Source of the DNA: Aldehydirespirator sp965204415
GTDB taxonomy: Bacteria > Actinomycetota > Acidimicrobiia > Acidimicrobiales > Aldehydirespiratoraceae
NCBI GenBank assembly: GCA_965204415.1
Contig: CBDBEL010000003.1
Coordinates: 1-64,000, forward strand
Reading direction: 5' to 3'
Length of the DNA stretch: 64,000 bases
Shown: positions 27,677 to 35,877 of the stretch, one piece after another
Numbering within the stretch: position 1 is the first letter of the stretch
Layout of the letters: each line of letters opens with the position of its first letter
Position numbers and translations under genes: made by a program
The notes under the pieces: model-generated
What the model saw: the letters and a program-made list of their open reading frames with translations, nothing else
Databases searched by the model: none
Told to the model about the DNA's origin: nothing

Positions 27677-29185
27677 TCACAGGGCGGCGGCGGTGCTGGA
27701 GAGGGACTCGAGCCATCCGGGGACGATCCCGGCGGCGAGGGTGAACAGCACGGCTGCGACGATCACCGCTGCGGCTCCCAGACCTATCGCGGGGGCAGCG
27801 TCGGCCTCGTCGGAGGCCGCGTCACCGGCGTCGCCGAAGTACATGGCCACGACCACCCTCAGATAGGCGAAAGCGGCCACTACCGCGCTGACCATGGCGA
27901 CGATGGCCAGCCAGTACGAGCGGGACTCGACCGCCGCCGATATGACCGAGAACTTGGCCACGAAGCCCGACGTGAACGGCACGCCGGCCTGAGCCAGCAG
28001 CAGGATGGTCAGCCCCAGGGCCAGGGCCGGTTTCCGGGCGCCGAGCCCGGTCAGTGCGGTCAGGCCGGTGCGGTCGTCGCGCTCGCCCGACAGCACGGCC
28101 ACGACGGTGAAGCTGCCCACCGCGATCACCGCGTAGGCGGCCAGGTAGAACAGCACTGCGGCCACCCCGGAGCCGGAGGCCGCCTGCACGCCGACGAGGA
28201 TGAACCCGGCGTGCGAGATCGACGAATAGGCCAGGATGCGCTTGGCGTCGCTCTGGACTGCGGCCAGCACGGAGCCGACCGCCAGTGTGGCGCAGGAGAG
28301 GGCGAACACGACCGGCTGCCAGTCGTCGGCCCGCACCCCCAGCGCATCCACGAACACCCGGATGAGCGCCGCGAACCCGGCCGCCTTCACCGCCGAGGCC
28401 ATCAGGGCGGTCACCGGGGTGGGCGCGCCCACATACACGTCGGGCGCCCAGGCGTGGAACGGCACTGCAGCCACCTTGAAGCCCAGCCCCACCAGGAGCA
28501 TCGCCAGGCCGGCCAGCAGCATCCCGTCGTTCAGCACCAGGAAGGTGTCCAGGTAGCCGGCGATCCCGTCGAGGCTGGTTGTGCCGGTCGCTCCGTAGAC
28601 GAGAGCGATCCCGTACAGCAGGAACGCAGTGGAGAAGGCGCCGAGCACGAAGTACTTGAGCCCCGCCTCCAGCGACTCGAGGCGGCGCAGGTTGAGGGCG
28701 GCCATCACGTAGGCCGCGATGGACATGGTCTCCAGGCCCAGGAACAGCACGATCAGATCGGCCGCCCCGGCCATCACCACCGCACCGGCCGCGGCCAGCA
28801 GGGTGAGCACGCAGAGCTCGGCGGAGTCGATGCCGACTCGCTGGCAGTACCGGGGCAGCGTGGGGGCGGCCAGAGCCACCGATCCGAAGACGACCGCAGC
28901 CACGAACAGGGCCAAGCCGTCCATCACGAGCTGATCGCCGAACGCAGAGACTTCGGTGTCCCGCTGCCACAGGACCACGACCGCGACGAACCCGGCCGCC
29001 GCCGACGCGAAGGTCCATAGCGCGTCGAGCGCGGCCGGCAGCAGCCGGCTCGGCACCAGCGAGCGGACCATCAGCAGCAGCAGCGCTCCCGCGGCCGGCA
29101 GGAGCACCGGCAGCAGTCCCACCCAGTCGACAGCCGGCGCGACGATGGGCTCGAGTTGGGCCGTCACCTCGACCACCCCACCCAT
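27677..29185 (-). CDS. nuoN: NADH-quinone oxidoreductase subunit N (14-subunit operon)
   Basis: A 502-residue antiporter-like membrane subunit, last of the 14-gene nuo set. It has FKVAAVPFHAWAPDVYVGAP, KRILAYSSISHAGFILVG and FLGLETMSIAAYVM. It is clearly diverged from the other NuoN at 7086, so the two operons are not a recent duplication. The frame is open upstream to 29272, overlapping nuoM. ATG 29185 is chosen because the upstream part is Cys/Trp-rich and not NuoN-like. Confidence 0.93.
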   Translation of the reverse strand: MGGVVEVTAQLEPIVAPAVDWVGLLPVLLPAAGALLLLMVRSLVPSRLLPAALDALWTFASAAAGFVAVVVLWQRDTEVSAFGDQLVMDGLALFVAAVVFGSVALAAPTLPRYCQRVGIDSAELCVLTLLAAAGAVVMAGAADLIVLFLGLETMSIAAYVMAALNLRRLESLEAGLKYFVLGAFSTAFLLYGIALVYGATGTTSLDGIAGYLDTFLVLNDGMLLAGLAMLLVGLGFKVAAVPFHAWAPDVYVGAPTPVTALMASAVKAAGFAALIRVFVDALGVRADDWQPVVFALSCATLAVGSVLAAVQSDAKRILAYSSISHAGFILVGVQAASGSGVAAVLFYLAAYAVIAVGSFTVVAVLSGERDDRTGLTALTGLGARKPALALGLTILLLAQAGVPFTSGFVAKFSVISAAVESRSYWLAIVAMVSAVVAAFAYLRVVVAMYFGDAGDAASDEADAAPAIGLGAAAVIVAAVLFTLAAGIVPGWLESLSSTAAAL

Positions 29186-29252
29186 CTTGTGTGCACTAAC
29201 CGGCCACATGGGCCAACAACCGCACACAGAACCCCAGACGGGCGAGCACCTG

Positions 29253-30869
29253 TCATCGGTGGTCCTCTTCAAGCTGGCCCAGATCGTCGAGGTTCACCGG
29301 CGCATGGACATCGGGCGCGGGCTCCGAGAAGCCGGCGACATTGCGTTCGACGTGGAAGATGATCCTGTCCACCGCGGGCTCGACCCGGTCGATCACCGGC
29401 TTGGGGTAGACGCCCATGAACACGATCGCGGCCAGGAAGGGCACCATCACCAGCCCCTCTCGCCACCGCAGATCCGGCATCTCGGCGTTGGCTCCGGAAG
29501 CCGGTCCGTGGAAGACCCGCTGGTAGGCCCACAGCAGGTAAACCGCGGCCAGGATCACGCCCGCAGCCGCGACCACCGCCCACCAGCGATGGGCGTTGAA
29601 CGCGCCGAGCAGCACCAGCAGCTCGCCGACGAAGCCGTTGAGGCCGGGAAGCCCGACCGACGCCAGCATCACCACCATGAACACCGCGGCCAGCAGGGGC
29701 GCCGGCTTCTGCAGCCCGCCCAACTCTGAGATCTCGCGGGTGTGGCGGCGCTCATAGATCATGCCGACCAGCAGGAACAGCGCTCCGGTGGAGACGCCGT
29801 GGTTGACCATCTGCAGCACGCCGCCGGTGAGACCCTCGGTGTTGAGAGCGAAGGTGCCGATCACGATGAAGCCGAGGTGGGCCACCGATGAGAAGGCGAC
29901 CAGCCGTTTGAGGTCGCGTTGCATGGCCGCGGCGATTGCGCCGTAGATGATTCCGATCACTCCCAGGGTCACCATCAGCGGCGCGAAGTACACCGACGCC
30001 TCGGGGAACAAGTACAGGCCGAAGCGCACCAGCCCGTAGGTGCCGAGCTTGAGCATCACCGCGGCCAGGATCACCGAGCCCGCGGTGGGCGCGTTGGTGT
30101 GGGCGTCTGGCAGCCACGTGTGCACCGGGAACAGGGGGACCTTCACCGCGAAGGCCAGCGCGAAGGCACCGAACAGCCATCGGGCCGTGTTGGTGGCCAG
30201 CACTTGATTCTCGGCGAGGGTGACCAGGTCGAAGGTCACGCCCGTGCCGGAACTGGAGGCGTGCAGGAAGCCCAATGCCACGATGGCCACCAGCATGAGA
30301 GCCGAGCCGAACATGGTGAACAGGAAGAACTTCGTGGCCGCGTAGGCCCTCCGGCCGTGGCCCCAGCCGCCGATGAGGAAGTACATGGGCACCAGCACGA
30401 TCTCGAAGAAGACGAAGAACATGACCAGGTCGAGGGCCACGAAGGTCCCCAGACAGCCTGCCTCCAGCAGCAGCATCCAGGCGTAGTACGGCTTGGGCGA
30501 GTGCTCGGCGTCGACGCCCACGATGGCCAGCGGGAATATCAGGGCCGTCATCACCACCAGGAACAGTGACAGCCCGTCCACTCCGACATGCCAGGAAACG
30601 CCGAGACCCTCGATCCAGGTGTACCGCTCCGAGAACTGGAAGACCTCGGCGATGTCCGTCTCGAACTCCGTGAGCATCCACACAGCCAGCGCCGCCGGCA
30701 CAACCGAGGCCAGCAACGCCGCCAGCTTGAACAGGTCCGGACGGGTGCGCGGCAGGGCCAGGAGCACCAGCGCGCCGACCGCGGGGACCAGCACCATCAC
30801 GGTGATCGCCACCCCGAACGACGGGTGGGAGTATGCGGTCGGCGTGGTGGCCAGCACGGCGGCACCCAT
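29253..30869 (-). CDS. nuoM: NADH-quinone oxidoreductase subunit M (14-subunit operon)
   Basis: A 538-residue proton-pumping subunit with VPLFPVHTWLPDAHTNAPTA, KRLVAFSSVAHLGFIVIG and VLVPMYFLIGGWGHGRR. The ATG start follows the nuoL stop directly. The C-terminal tail is longer than in the other NuoM and ends in an acidic stretch (VNLDDLGQLEEDHR). Confidence 0.95.
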   Translation of the reverse strand: MGAAVLATTPTAYSHPSFGVAITVMVLVPAVGALVLLALPRTRPDLFKLAALLASVVPAALAVWMLTEFETDIAEVFQFSERYTWIEGLGVSWHVGVDGLSLFLVVMTALIFPLAIVGVDAEHSPKPYYAWMLLLEAGCLGTFVALDLVMFFVFFEIVLVPMYFLIGGWGHGRRAYAATKFFLFTMFGSALMLVAIVALGFLHASSSGTGVTFDLVTLAENQVLATNTARWLFGAFALAFAVKVPLFPVHTWLPDAHTNAPTAGSVILAAVMLKLGTYGLVRFGLYLFPEASVYFAPLMVTLGVIGIIYGAIAAAMQRDLKRLVAFSSVAHLGFIVIGTFALNTEGLTGGVLQMVNHGVSTGALFLLVGMIYERRHTREISELGGLQKPAPLLAAVFMVVMLASVGLPGLNGFVGELLVLLGAFNAHRWWAVVAAAGVILAAVYLLWAYQRVFHGPASGANAEMPDLRWREGLVMVPFLAAIVFMGVYPKPVIDRVEPAVDRIIFHVERNVAGFSEPAPDVHAPVNLDDLGQLEEDHR

Positions 30870-32747
30870 CTACAGGCTCGCCCGGGATAGGAACCACACA
30901 AGCAGCGCCACCGCTCCGACCGCGGTGAGCAGCGCGTAGAAGCGCACGTAGCCCGACTGCACACGCCGCAGCGCGGCACCGCCGGCACGCACCGAGCGGC
31001 CCACGCCGTCGACCGCCCCGTCCACCACCCTGGCATCGAAGGCGGCCACGAGATCGAAGGCCTTCCGGCCGGGTCCGCCCACGAAGCGGGTGACGGCCTC
31101 GTCGACGTAGAACGCCCGGGCCGCAGCCGGCCGCTCCACCAGGCTGGCCGGCAACCGGCCCCGCAGGTACACCGCGACCGCTCCCGCGATCCCGGCGGCG
31201 GCCCCGACTATCGCGACCAGCGCCAGCAGCCATAGCACCCCGCCGCCGATCTCGAGGTGGGCCTCGTTGCCGAACAGCGAGGGCTTCAGCCACGTCCCCA
31301 GGAAATGAAGGTCCTTGGTGAACGGTAGGTTCATCACTCCGGCCACCACCGCCGCTCCGGCCAGCGCCACCAGCGGTGCGGTCATCAGAGGCGAGGGCTC
31401 GTGAGGATGCTGCTCGTCGCCGTAGCGGGCCTCGCCGTAGAAGGTCATGAACACGAGGCGGCTCATGTAGAAGGCGGTCAGCACCGCGGTGACCAGGCCG
31501 ACAACCCACAGCGCCGGGTGGGCATCGAAGGCGTAGGCGAGGATCTCGTCCTTGGACCAGAAGCCTGCGAACGGCGGCACCCCGGCGATGGCCAGCCAGC
31601 CGACGATGAACGTGATCGACGTGATCGGCATGGCGGCTCGCAGCGCGCCGTAGCGGCGCATGTCCTGGTCGCCGTCGAGGGCGTGGATCACCGATCCCGA
31701 GCCAAGGAACAGCAGCGCCTTGAAGAAGGCGTGGGTGACCATGTGGAAGATCGCGGCCACATACGCGCCCGTGCCGACGGCCAGCATCATGTAGCCCAGC
31801 TGGCTGATCGTGGAGTAGGCCAGCACCTTCTTGATGTCGTTCTGGGCCACCGCAGCCCCCGCCGCGAACAGCGCGGTGGCCACACCGACCCAGGCGATCA
31901 TGTCCGGAGCCCAGGCGTCGGCCGCGGCGATCAGCGGGTTGACCCGGACCATCAGGTAGACGCCCGCGGTGACCATGGTGGCCGCATGGATGAGCGCGGA
32001 GACCGGGGTGGGGCCGGCCATGGCGTCGGGCAGCCAGATGTACAGGGGCAGCTGGGCCGACTTGCCGGCCGCGCCCACGAACAGCAGGACCACGATGACC
32101 GTGGCCGTGCTCGACGGCAGCGACCCGGCATGGCCGAACAGGTCCAGGTACCGCACCGAGCCCAGAGCGCCGAAGGCCCAGAACATGGCCAGCATGAAGC
32201 CCCAGTCGCCGACCCTGTTGGTGACGAACGCCTTCTTGCCCGCGGTTGCGTTGGCCTCCTCGGTGAACCAGAAGGAGATGAGCAAGTAGGAGCAGACGCC
32301 CACCCCCTCCCAGCCCAGGAAGGTGAGGGCCAGGTTGTCGCCCAGTACCAGGACCAGCATCGAGAAGGCGAACAGGTTGAGGTAGATGAAGAACTTCGAG
32401 AAGTCGCGGTCGCCGTGCATGTAGCCGATGGCGTAGAGATGGATGAGCGCTCCCACGCCGGTGACGAACAGAGCCATGGTCACCGACAGCGGGTCGACGA
32501 GCAGGCCCGCGTCCACCGAGAAGTCGCCGGCCGGGACCCATTCGAAGAGCGTGTACACGAGGCGGCGCTCGGCCGGGTCGCGGGCCATGAGGCCCGCGAG
32601 CACCACCACCGAGGACACGAACGAGCCGGCCATGGCCGCGGTGGCCAGCCAGCCGGCGCGGGGCTCGCCCAGGCGGCGGCCCGCGGCGAGCAGGACTACG
32701 AAGCCGGCCAGCGGGAACGCACAGATGAGCCAGGCGGCGGCGCCCAT
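30870..32747 (-). CDS. nuoL: NADH-quinone oxidoreductase subunit L (14-subunit operon)
   Basis: A 625-residue antiporter-like subunit with LTFLGWEGVGVCSYLLISFW, FVTNRVGDWGFML, YIWLPDAMAGPTPVSALIHA and KVLAYSTISQLGYMMLA, plus the C-terminal lateral helix and final membrane segment. Start ATG 32747, one base after the nuoK stop. About 100 residues shorter than the NuoL at 10418. Confidence 0.95.
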   Translation of the reverse strand: MGAAAWLICAFPLAGFVVLLAAGRRLGEPRAGWLATAAMAGSFVSSVVVLAGLMARDPAERRLVYTLFEWVPAGDFSVDAGLLVDPLSVTMALFVTGVGALIHLYAIGYMHGDRDFSKFFIYLNLFAFSMLVLVLGDNLALTFLGWEGVGVCSYLLISFWFTEEANATAGKKAFVTNRVGDWGFMLAMFWAFGALGSVRYLDLFGHAGSLPSSTATVIVVLLFVGAAGKSAQLPLYIWLPDAMAGPTPVSALIHAATMVTAGVYLMVRVNPLIAAADAWAPDMIAWVGVATALFAAGAAVAQNDIKKVLAYSTISQLGYMMLAVGTGAYVAAIFHMVTHAFFKALLFLGSGSVIHALDGDQDMRRYGALRAAMPITSITFIVGWLAIAGVPPFAGFWSKDEILAYAFDAHPALWVVGLVTAVLTAFYMSRLVFMTFYGEARYGDEQHPHEPSPLMTAPLVALAGAAVVAGVMNLPFTKDLHFLGTWLKPSLFGNEAHLEIGGGVLWLLALVAIVGAAAGIAGAVAVYLRGRLPASLVERPAAARAFYVDEAVTRFVGGPGRKAFDLVAAFDARVVDGAVDGVGRSVRAGGAALRRVQSGYVRFYALLTAVGAVALLVWFLSRASL

Positions 32748-32748
32748 C

Positions 32749-33066
32749 TCAGCCCTTCAGCGACGCTACGTCGTCGGCGGTGGCCCCGGCACGGCGCCGG
32801 TTGATGGCCACCACCAGGGCGAGACCGATGACCACTTCGGTGGCCGCCACCACCAGCACGAAGAACACCGCGACCTGCCCGCCCACATCGTTCAGGCCGG
32901 CGCCGAGGGCCACGAAGGTCACGTTGACCGCGTTGAGCATCAGCTCGACGCACATGAACATCACCAGCGGGTTGCGGCGCACCAGCAGCCCTACGGCCCC
33001 GATGATGAACAGCGCGGCCGCCAGGGCCAGGTACCAGCCGGTGTTGAGTCCGCTCAGATCCATCAT
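32749..33066 (-). CDS. nuoK: NADH-quinone oxidoreductase subunit K (14-subunit operon)
   Basis: A 105-residue three-helix subunit with the conserved Glu in MCVELMLNAVNVTF and AATEVVIGLALVVAI. Start ATG 33066 or the adjacent ATG 33063. The gap to nuoJ is 13 bp. Confidence 0.95.
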   Translation of the reverse strand: MMDLSGLNTGWYLALAAALFIIGAVGLLVRRNPLVMFMCVELMLNAVNVTFVALGAGLNDVGGQVAVFFVLVVAATEVVIGLALVVAINRRRAGATADDVASLKG

Positions 33067-33079
33067 CGGTTCGGCCCCG

Positions 33080-33640
33080 TCAGCCGCCGGCGGACCCGGC
33101 TCGTGCGGCCCCGTCAGACCGGGCGGCCCGGCGGGTCAGCACCACCGCGCCCACCACTGCGATGGTCAGCAGGGCGGCGGTGATCTCCACCGCGAAGGCG
33201 AACTCGCCGAACAGCACCCGGCCCATCCGCTCGATGTCGGTGGCCTCGCCGTCGAGAGCCCGCTCGCCGCCGCTCCGCCGGATGCCGCTGAGCACATCGG
33301 CGGTGGTGAGGATCACCGTGCCCAGCACCGCGGCCAGCGCCGCACCGATGACAGCCGCCAGCGGCCGTTGCCCGAAGATGGGCTCCACCCGCAGCTCCTC
33401 GGCCTTGTCGACGCCCAGCAGCATGATCACGAACAAGAACAGGATCACGATGGCCCCGGCGTAGACCACTACCTGCACCGCAGCAAGGAAATGGGCATCG
33501 TTCAGGATGAACAGGAGGGCCACGCCGACCAGGGTCTGGACCAGGAACAGCGCGGCATGGACCGGGTTGCGGCTGGCCACCACCCCGACGGCGCCGGCCA
33601 GCATCAGCACCGCCGCCACCGCAAACACCGCCTCAGCCAT
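33080..33640 (-). CDS. nuoJ: NADH-quinone oxidoreductase subunit J (14-subunit operon)
   Basis: A 186-residue five-helix subunit with the VVVYAGAIVILFLFVIMLLG segment of TM3. ATG 33640 starts MAEAVFAVAAVLML. The same frame stays open upstream to 33721 because it runs into the palindromic element that fills the nuoI-nuoJ gap, and that upstream part is not NuoJ. Confidence 0.93.
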   Translation of the reverse strand: MAEAVFAVAAVLMLAGAVGVVASRNPVHAALFLVQTLVGVALLFILNDAHFLAAVQVVVYAGAIVILFLFVIMLLGVDKAEELRVEPIFGQRPLAAVIGAALAAVLGTVILTTADVLSGIRRSGGERALDGEATDIERMGRVLFGEFAFAVEITAALLTIAVVGAVVLTRRAARSDGAARAGSAGG

Positions 33641-33695
33641 CGCCCCGCTCACCTTCGTCCCAAACGCCCTCGCCAACGTCGTCGGCGTCACCAGC

Positions 33696-33776
33696 AAGGC
33701 CGGGGGGTGGCACGGGGGCAAGGAATGGCGGCGCTTGCGCCGCCAGGCCGCGCCCGTGACAGGACCCGCCGGCCGG
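33696..33776 (+). repeat. Palindromic GC-rich element, copy R1 (nuoI/nuoJ gap)
   Basis: An ~81-bp element inverted relative to copies R2 (36153-36236) and R3 (38431-38511). At its centre, GGCGGCGC (33727-33734) and GCGCCGCC (33737-33744) form an 8-bp stem with a 2-base loop. On the plus strand it is open in the frame GGWHGGKEWRRLRRQ and VTGPAGR, the same peptide as in the other copies. It occupies the 143-bp gap between nuoI stop and nuoJ start. Confidence 0.85.
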
Positions 33777-33783
33777 GCGCGCC

Positions 33784-34407
33784 TCAGGCATCGCTCGACC
33801 CTTCGTCAGCCGGCTCCGGATCCCGGACCCCGTAGCCGAGCTCGCCCGACCAGGCCACCTCGCCGACGTAGCGGCTGTCACCCGAAGGCGACGTTGCCCG
33901 CATCCATCCCGAGGTGAGGGCGTCGTCGCCCTCTCGCCAGTCCTCCCAAGGCATCTGCTGGGGCCGGCCGTCGTCGTCCACCAGCAGCTCGTCCTTGGTG
34001 TAGATGGCGTCGTCGCGGTTGGTGAAGGAGAACTCGAACAGCTTCGACTCGGTGATGGCCTGGGTGGGGCAGGCCTCCACGCACAGGTCGCAGTGGATGC
34101 ACCGCAGGTAGTTGATCTCGTAGACGTAGCCGTATCGCTCGCCCGGCGCGGCGGGGTCGTCGGGATCGTTGTCGGCGCCGCGCACGTAGATGCACTTGGC
34201 CGGGCACACCCCGGCGCACAGCTCGCAGCCGATGCACTTCTCCATGCCGTCGCTGTAGCGGTTGAGCACGTGGCGCCCATGCAGGCGCTCGGGCTTGTCC
34301 CGCTTGACGTCGGAGGGCGAGTCGTCGAAGCCGCCCCGGTAGTCGGTGGTGACCCGGGGCAGGAAGAGCTGGCGGAGCGTCACCGCGAAGCCGTGCAGGT
34401 ATCCCAT
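33784..34407 (-). CDS. nuoI: NADH-quinone oxidoreductase subunit I, 2x[4Fe-4S] (14-subunit operon)
   Basis: A 207-residue subunit with CIGCELCAGVCP and CIHCDLCVEACP motifs for clusters N6a and N6b. The C-terminal ~70 residues are acidic and resemble those of other actinobacterial NuoI. Start ATG 34407, one base after the nuoH stop. Confidence 0.95.
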   Translation of the reverse strand: MGYLHGFAVTLRQLFLPRVTTDYRGGFDDSPSDVKRDKPERLHGRHVLNRYSDGMEKCIGCELCAGVCPAKCIYVRGADNDPDDPAAPGERYGYVYEINYLRCIHCDLCVEACPTQAITESKLFEFSFTNRDDAIYTKDELLVDDDGRPQQMPWEDWREGDDALTSGWMRATSPSGDSRYVGEVAWSGELGYGVRDPEPADEGSSDA

Positions 34408-34408
34408 G

Positions 34409-35695
34409 TCAGGCCTTATCCCCCACCGGCTCGTCTTCTCGGGTGGCAGGCTCGCCGCTGCCGCCGCCGGCGTGATCCCCGCTGCGTCGCCCTCGCCGCA
34501 CCGCCTGGGCCAGCAGCAGGCCGGCCAACCCGAAGGCCAGCAGCGTCACCACGGTCACGGCCGCCGTGTTCCAGCCGCGGTCGCGGCCCACTTCCAGGGC
34601 CGCCAGGAACAGGAACCAGCCCAGAGCCACCGGGATGAGCAGCTTCCAGCCGAGGTTCATCAGCTGGTCGTAGCGGAACCGGGGCAGCGTGGCCCGCATC
34701 CACACGAAGCAGAACAGCAGCACGAACAGCTTCAGGAAGAACCACACCACGCCCCAAGCCCAAGCGATCCCGAACCCCCCGATCTCGTCGACGAGCGCGG
34801 GGCCGGAGGGGCCGCCCAGGAACAGCGTGACGATGATGGCCGACATCGTGATGGTGTTCATGAACTCGGCCAGGAAGAACAGCGCGAAGCGGATCGACGA
34901 GTACTCGGTGTGGAAGCCGCCGACGAGTTCCTGCTCGGCCTCGACCAGGTCGAACGGGGGCCGGTTGAGCTCTGCGGTGCCTGCGATCGCGAACACGATG
35001 AACGGCACCAGGCCGGTGACGACGATGTTCCAGCGCGGAACGACGCCGAAATACCCCTCGGCCGCCTGGGCCGCCACCATGTCGTGGGTGGACAGGCCTC
35101 CGGTGACCAGCACGATGGACGCCACCGCCAGGCCCAACGCGGCCTCGTAGCTCACCATCTGGGCCGAGGCCCGCACCGACCCCAGCAGCGGGTACTTCGA
35201 CCCCGACGACCAGCCGGCCAGCATCACTCCGTACACGGCCACCGAGCTCATGGCCAGGAACAGCAGGATGCCCACCGGCGGGTCGGCCACCTGAAGGTAG
35301 GTGACGCGATCCCACCACTCGACCTCGCCGGCCCGGCTGTTGAAGTCCCCGCCGAGCGGGACGATGGCGAAGGCCAGGAACGCGGGGATCAACGACAGGT
35401 AGGGCGCCAGCTTGAACACGAACCGGTCCGAGCGGTCCGGCACCAGGTCCTCCTTGAAGAAGAGCTTGGTGCCGTCGGCGAGGGTCTGGAGAATGCCGAA
35501 GGGCCCCGCGATGGTGGGTCCGAAGCGCTGGTGCATCCCTCCCAGGAGCTTGCGCTCGAACCAGATCATCAGCATCACGGCCACGAGCAGGAAGGCGAAG
35601 GCGACCACCGCCTTGGCCAGCGTCAGCGCGACCTCTACCAGCCCGATGTCGCCGGCCAGCATGGGATCGGCAGCCAGCACGAAGTGGCCGGTCAT
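34409..35695 (-). CDS. nuoH: NADH-quinone oxidoreductase subunit H (14-subunit operon)
   Basis: A 428-residue membrane subunit with MHQRFGPTIAGPFGILQ, KEDLVPDRSDRFVFKLAPY and LNRPPFDLVEAEQELVGGFH, and a C-terminal extension with an extra membrane helix and a charged tail. It forms the quinone chamber. A diverged 78-bp copy of the nuoG 3' end lies in the gap between nuoG and this start (ATG 35695). Confidence 0.95.
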   Translation of the reverse strand: MTGHFVLAADPMLAGDIGLVEVALTLAKAVVAFAFLLVAVMLMIWFERKLLGGMHQRFGPTIAGPFGILQTLADGTKLFFKEDLVPDRSDRFVFKLAPYLSLIPAFLAFAIVPLGGDFNSRAGEVEWWDRVTYLQVADPPVGILLFLAMSSVAVYGVMLAGWSSGSKYPLLGSVRASAQMVSYEAALGLAVASIVLVTGGLSTHDMVAAQAAEGYFGVVPRWNIVVTGLVPFIVFAIAGTAELNRPPFDLVEAEQELVGGFHTEYSSIRFALFFLAEFMNTITMSAIIVTLFLGGPSGPALVDEIGGFGIAWAWGVVWFFLKLFVLLFCFVWMRATLPRFRYDQLMNLGWKLLIPVALGWFLFLAALEVGRDRGWNTAAVTVVTLLAFGLAGLLLAQAVRRGRRSGDHAGGGSGEPATREDEPVGDKA

Positions 35696-35721
35696 CGGAC
35701 TCCACCCGCCCGGCCCGAGCG

Positions 35722-35877
35722 CATCATCGAGCCTCCGCGCTTCATCGCGGTGACGTCGGCGCCCGTGGCGACAAACGACGACGCCTGGACGAACTCAAAC
35801 ATCATCGAGCCTCCACCCGGACCACGGTCACGTCGGTGCCCGCGGCGATGAGCGCGTTGGCGGGCGCGCCCGGCGCC
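35722..35877. repeat. 78-bp duplication of the nuoG 3' end
   Basis: CATCATCGAGCCTCC occurs at 35722-35736 and 35800-35814. The unit after the second copy is the real end of nuoG (ALIAAGTDVTVVRVEAR-stop). The unit after the first reads FVATGADVTAMKRGG on the same strand, clearly the same sequence after divergence and a 1-bp indel. It lies entirely in the nuoG-nuoH gap. Confidence 0.85.

Noticed and set aside
33080..33721. Longer NuoJ starting at 33721
   Set aside because: The extra 27 residues are encoded by palindromic element R1 and the gap, not by NuoJ-like sequence. ATG 33640 fits the family.
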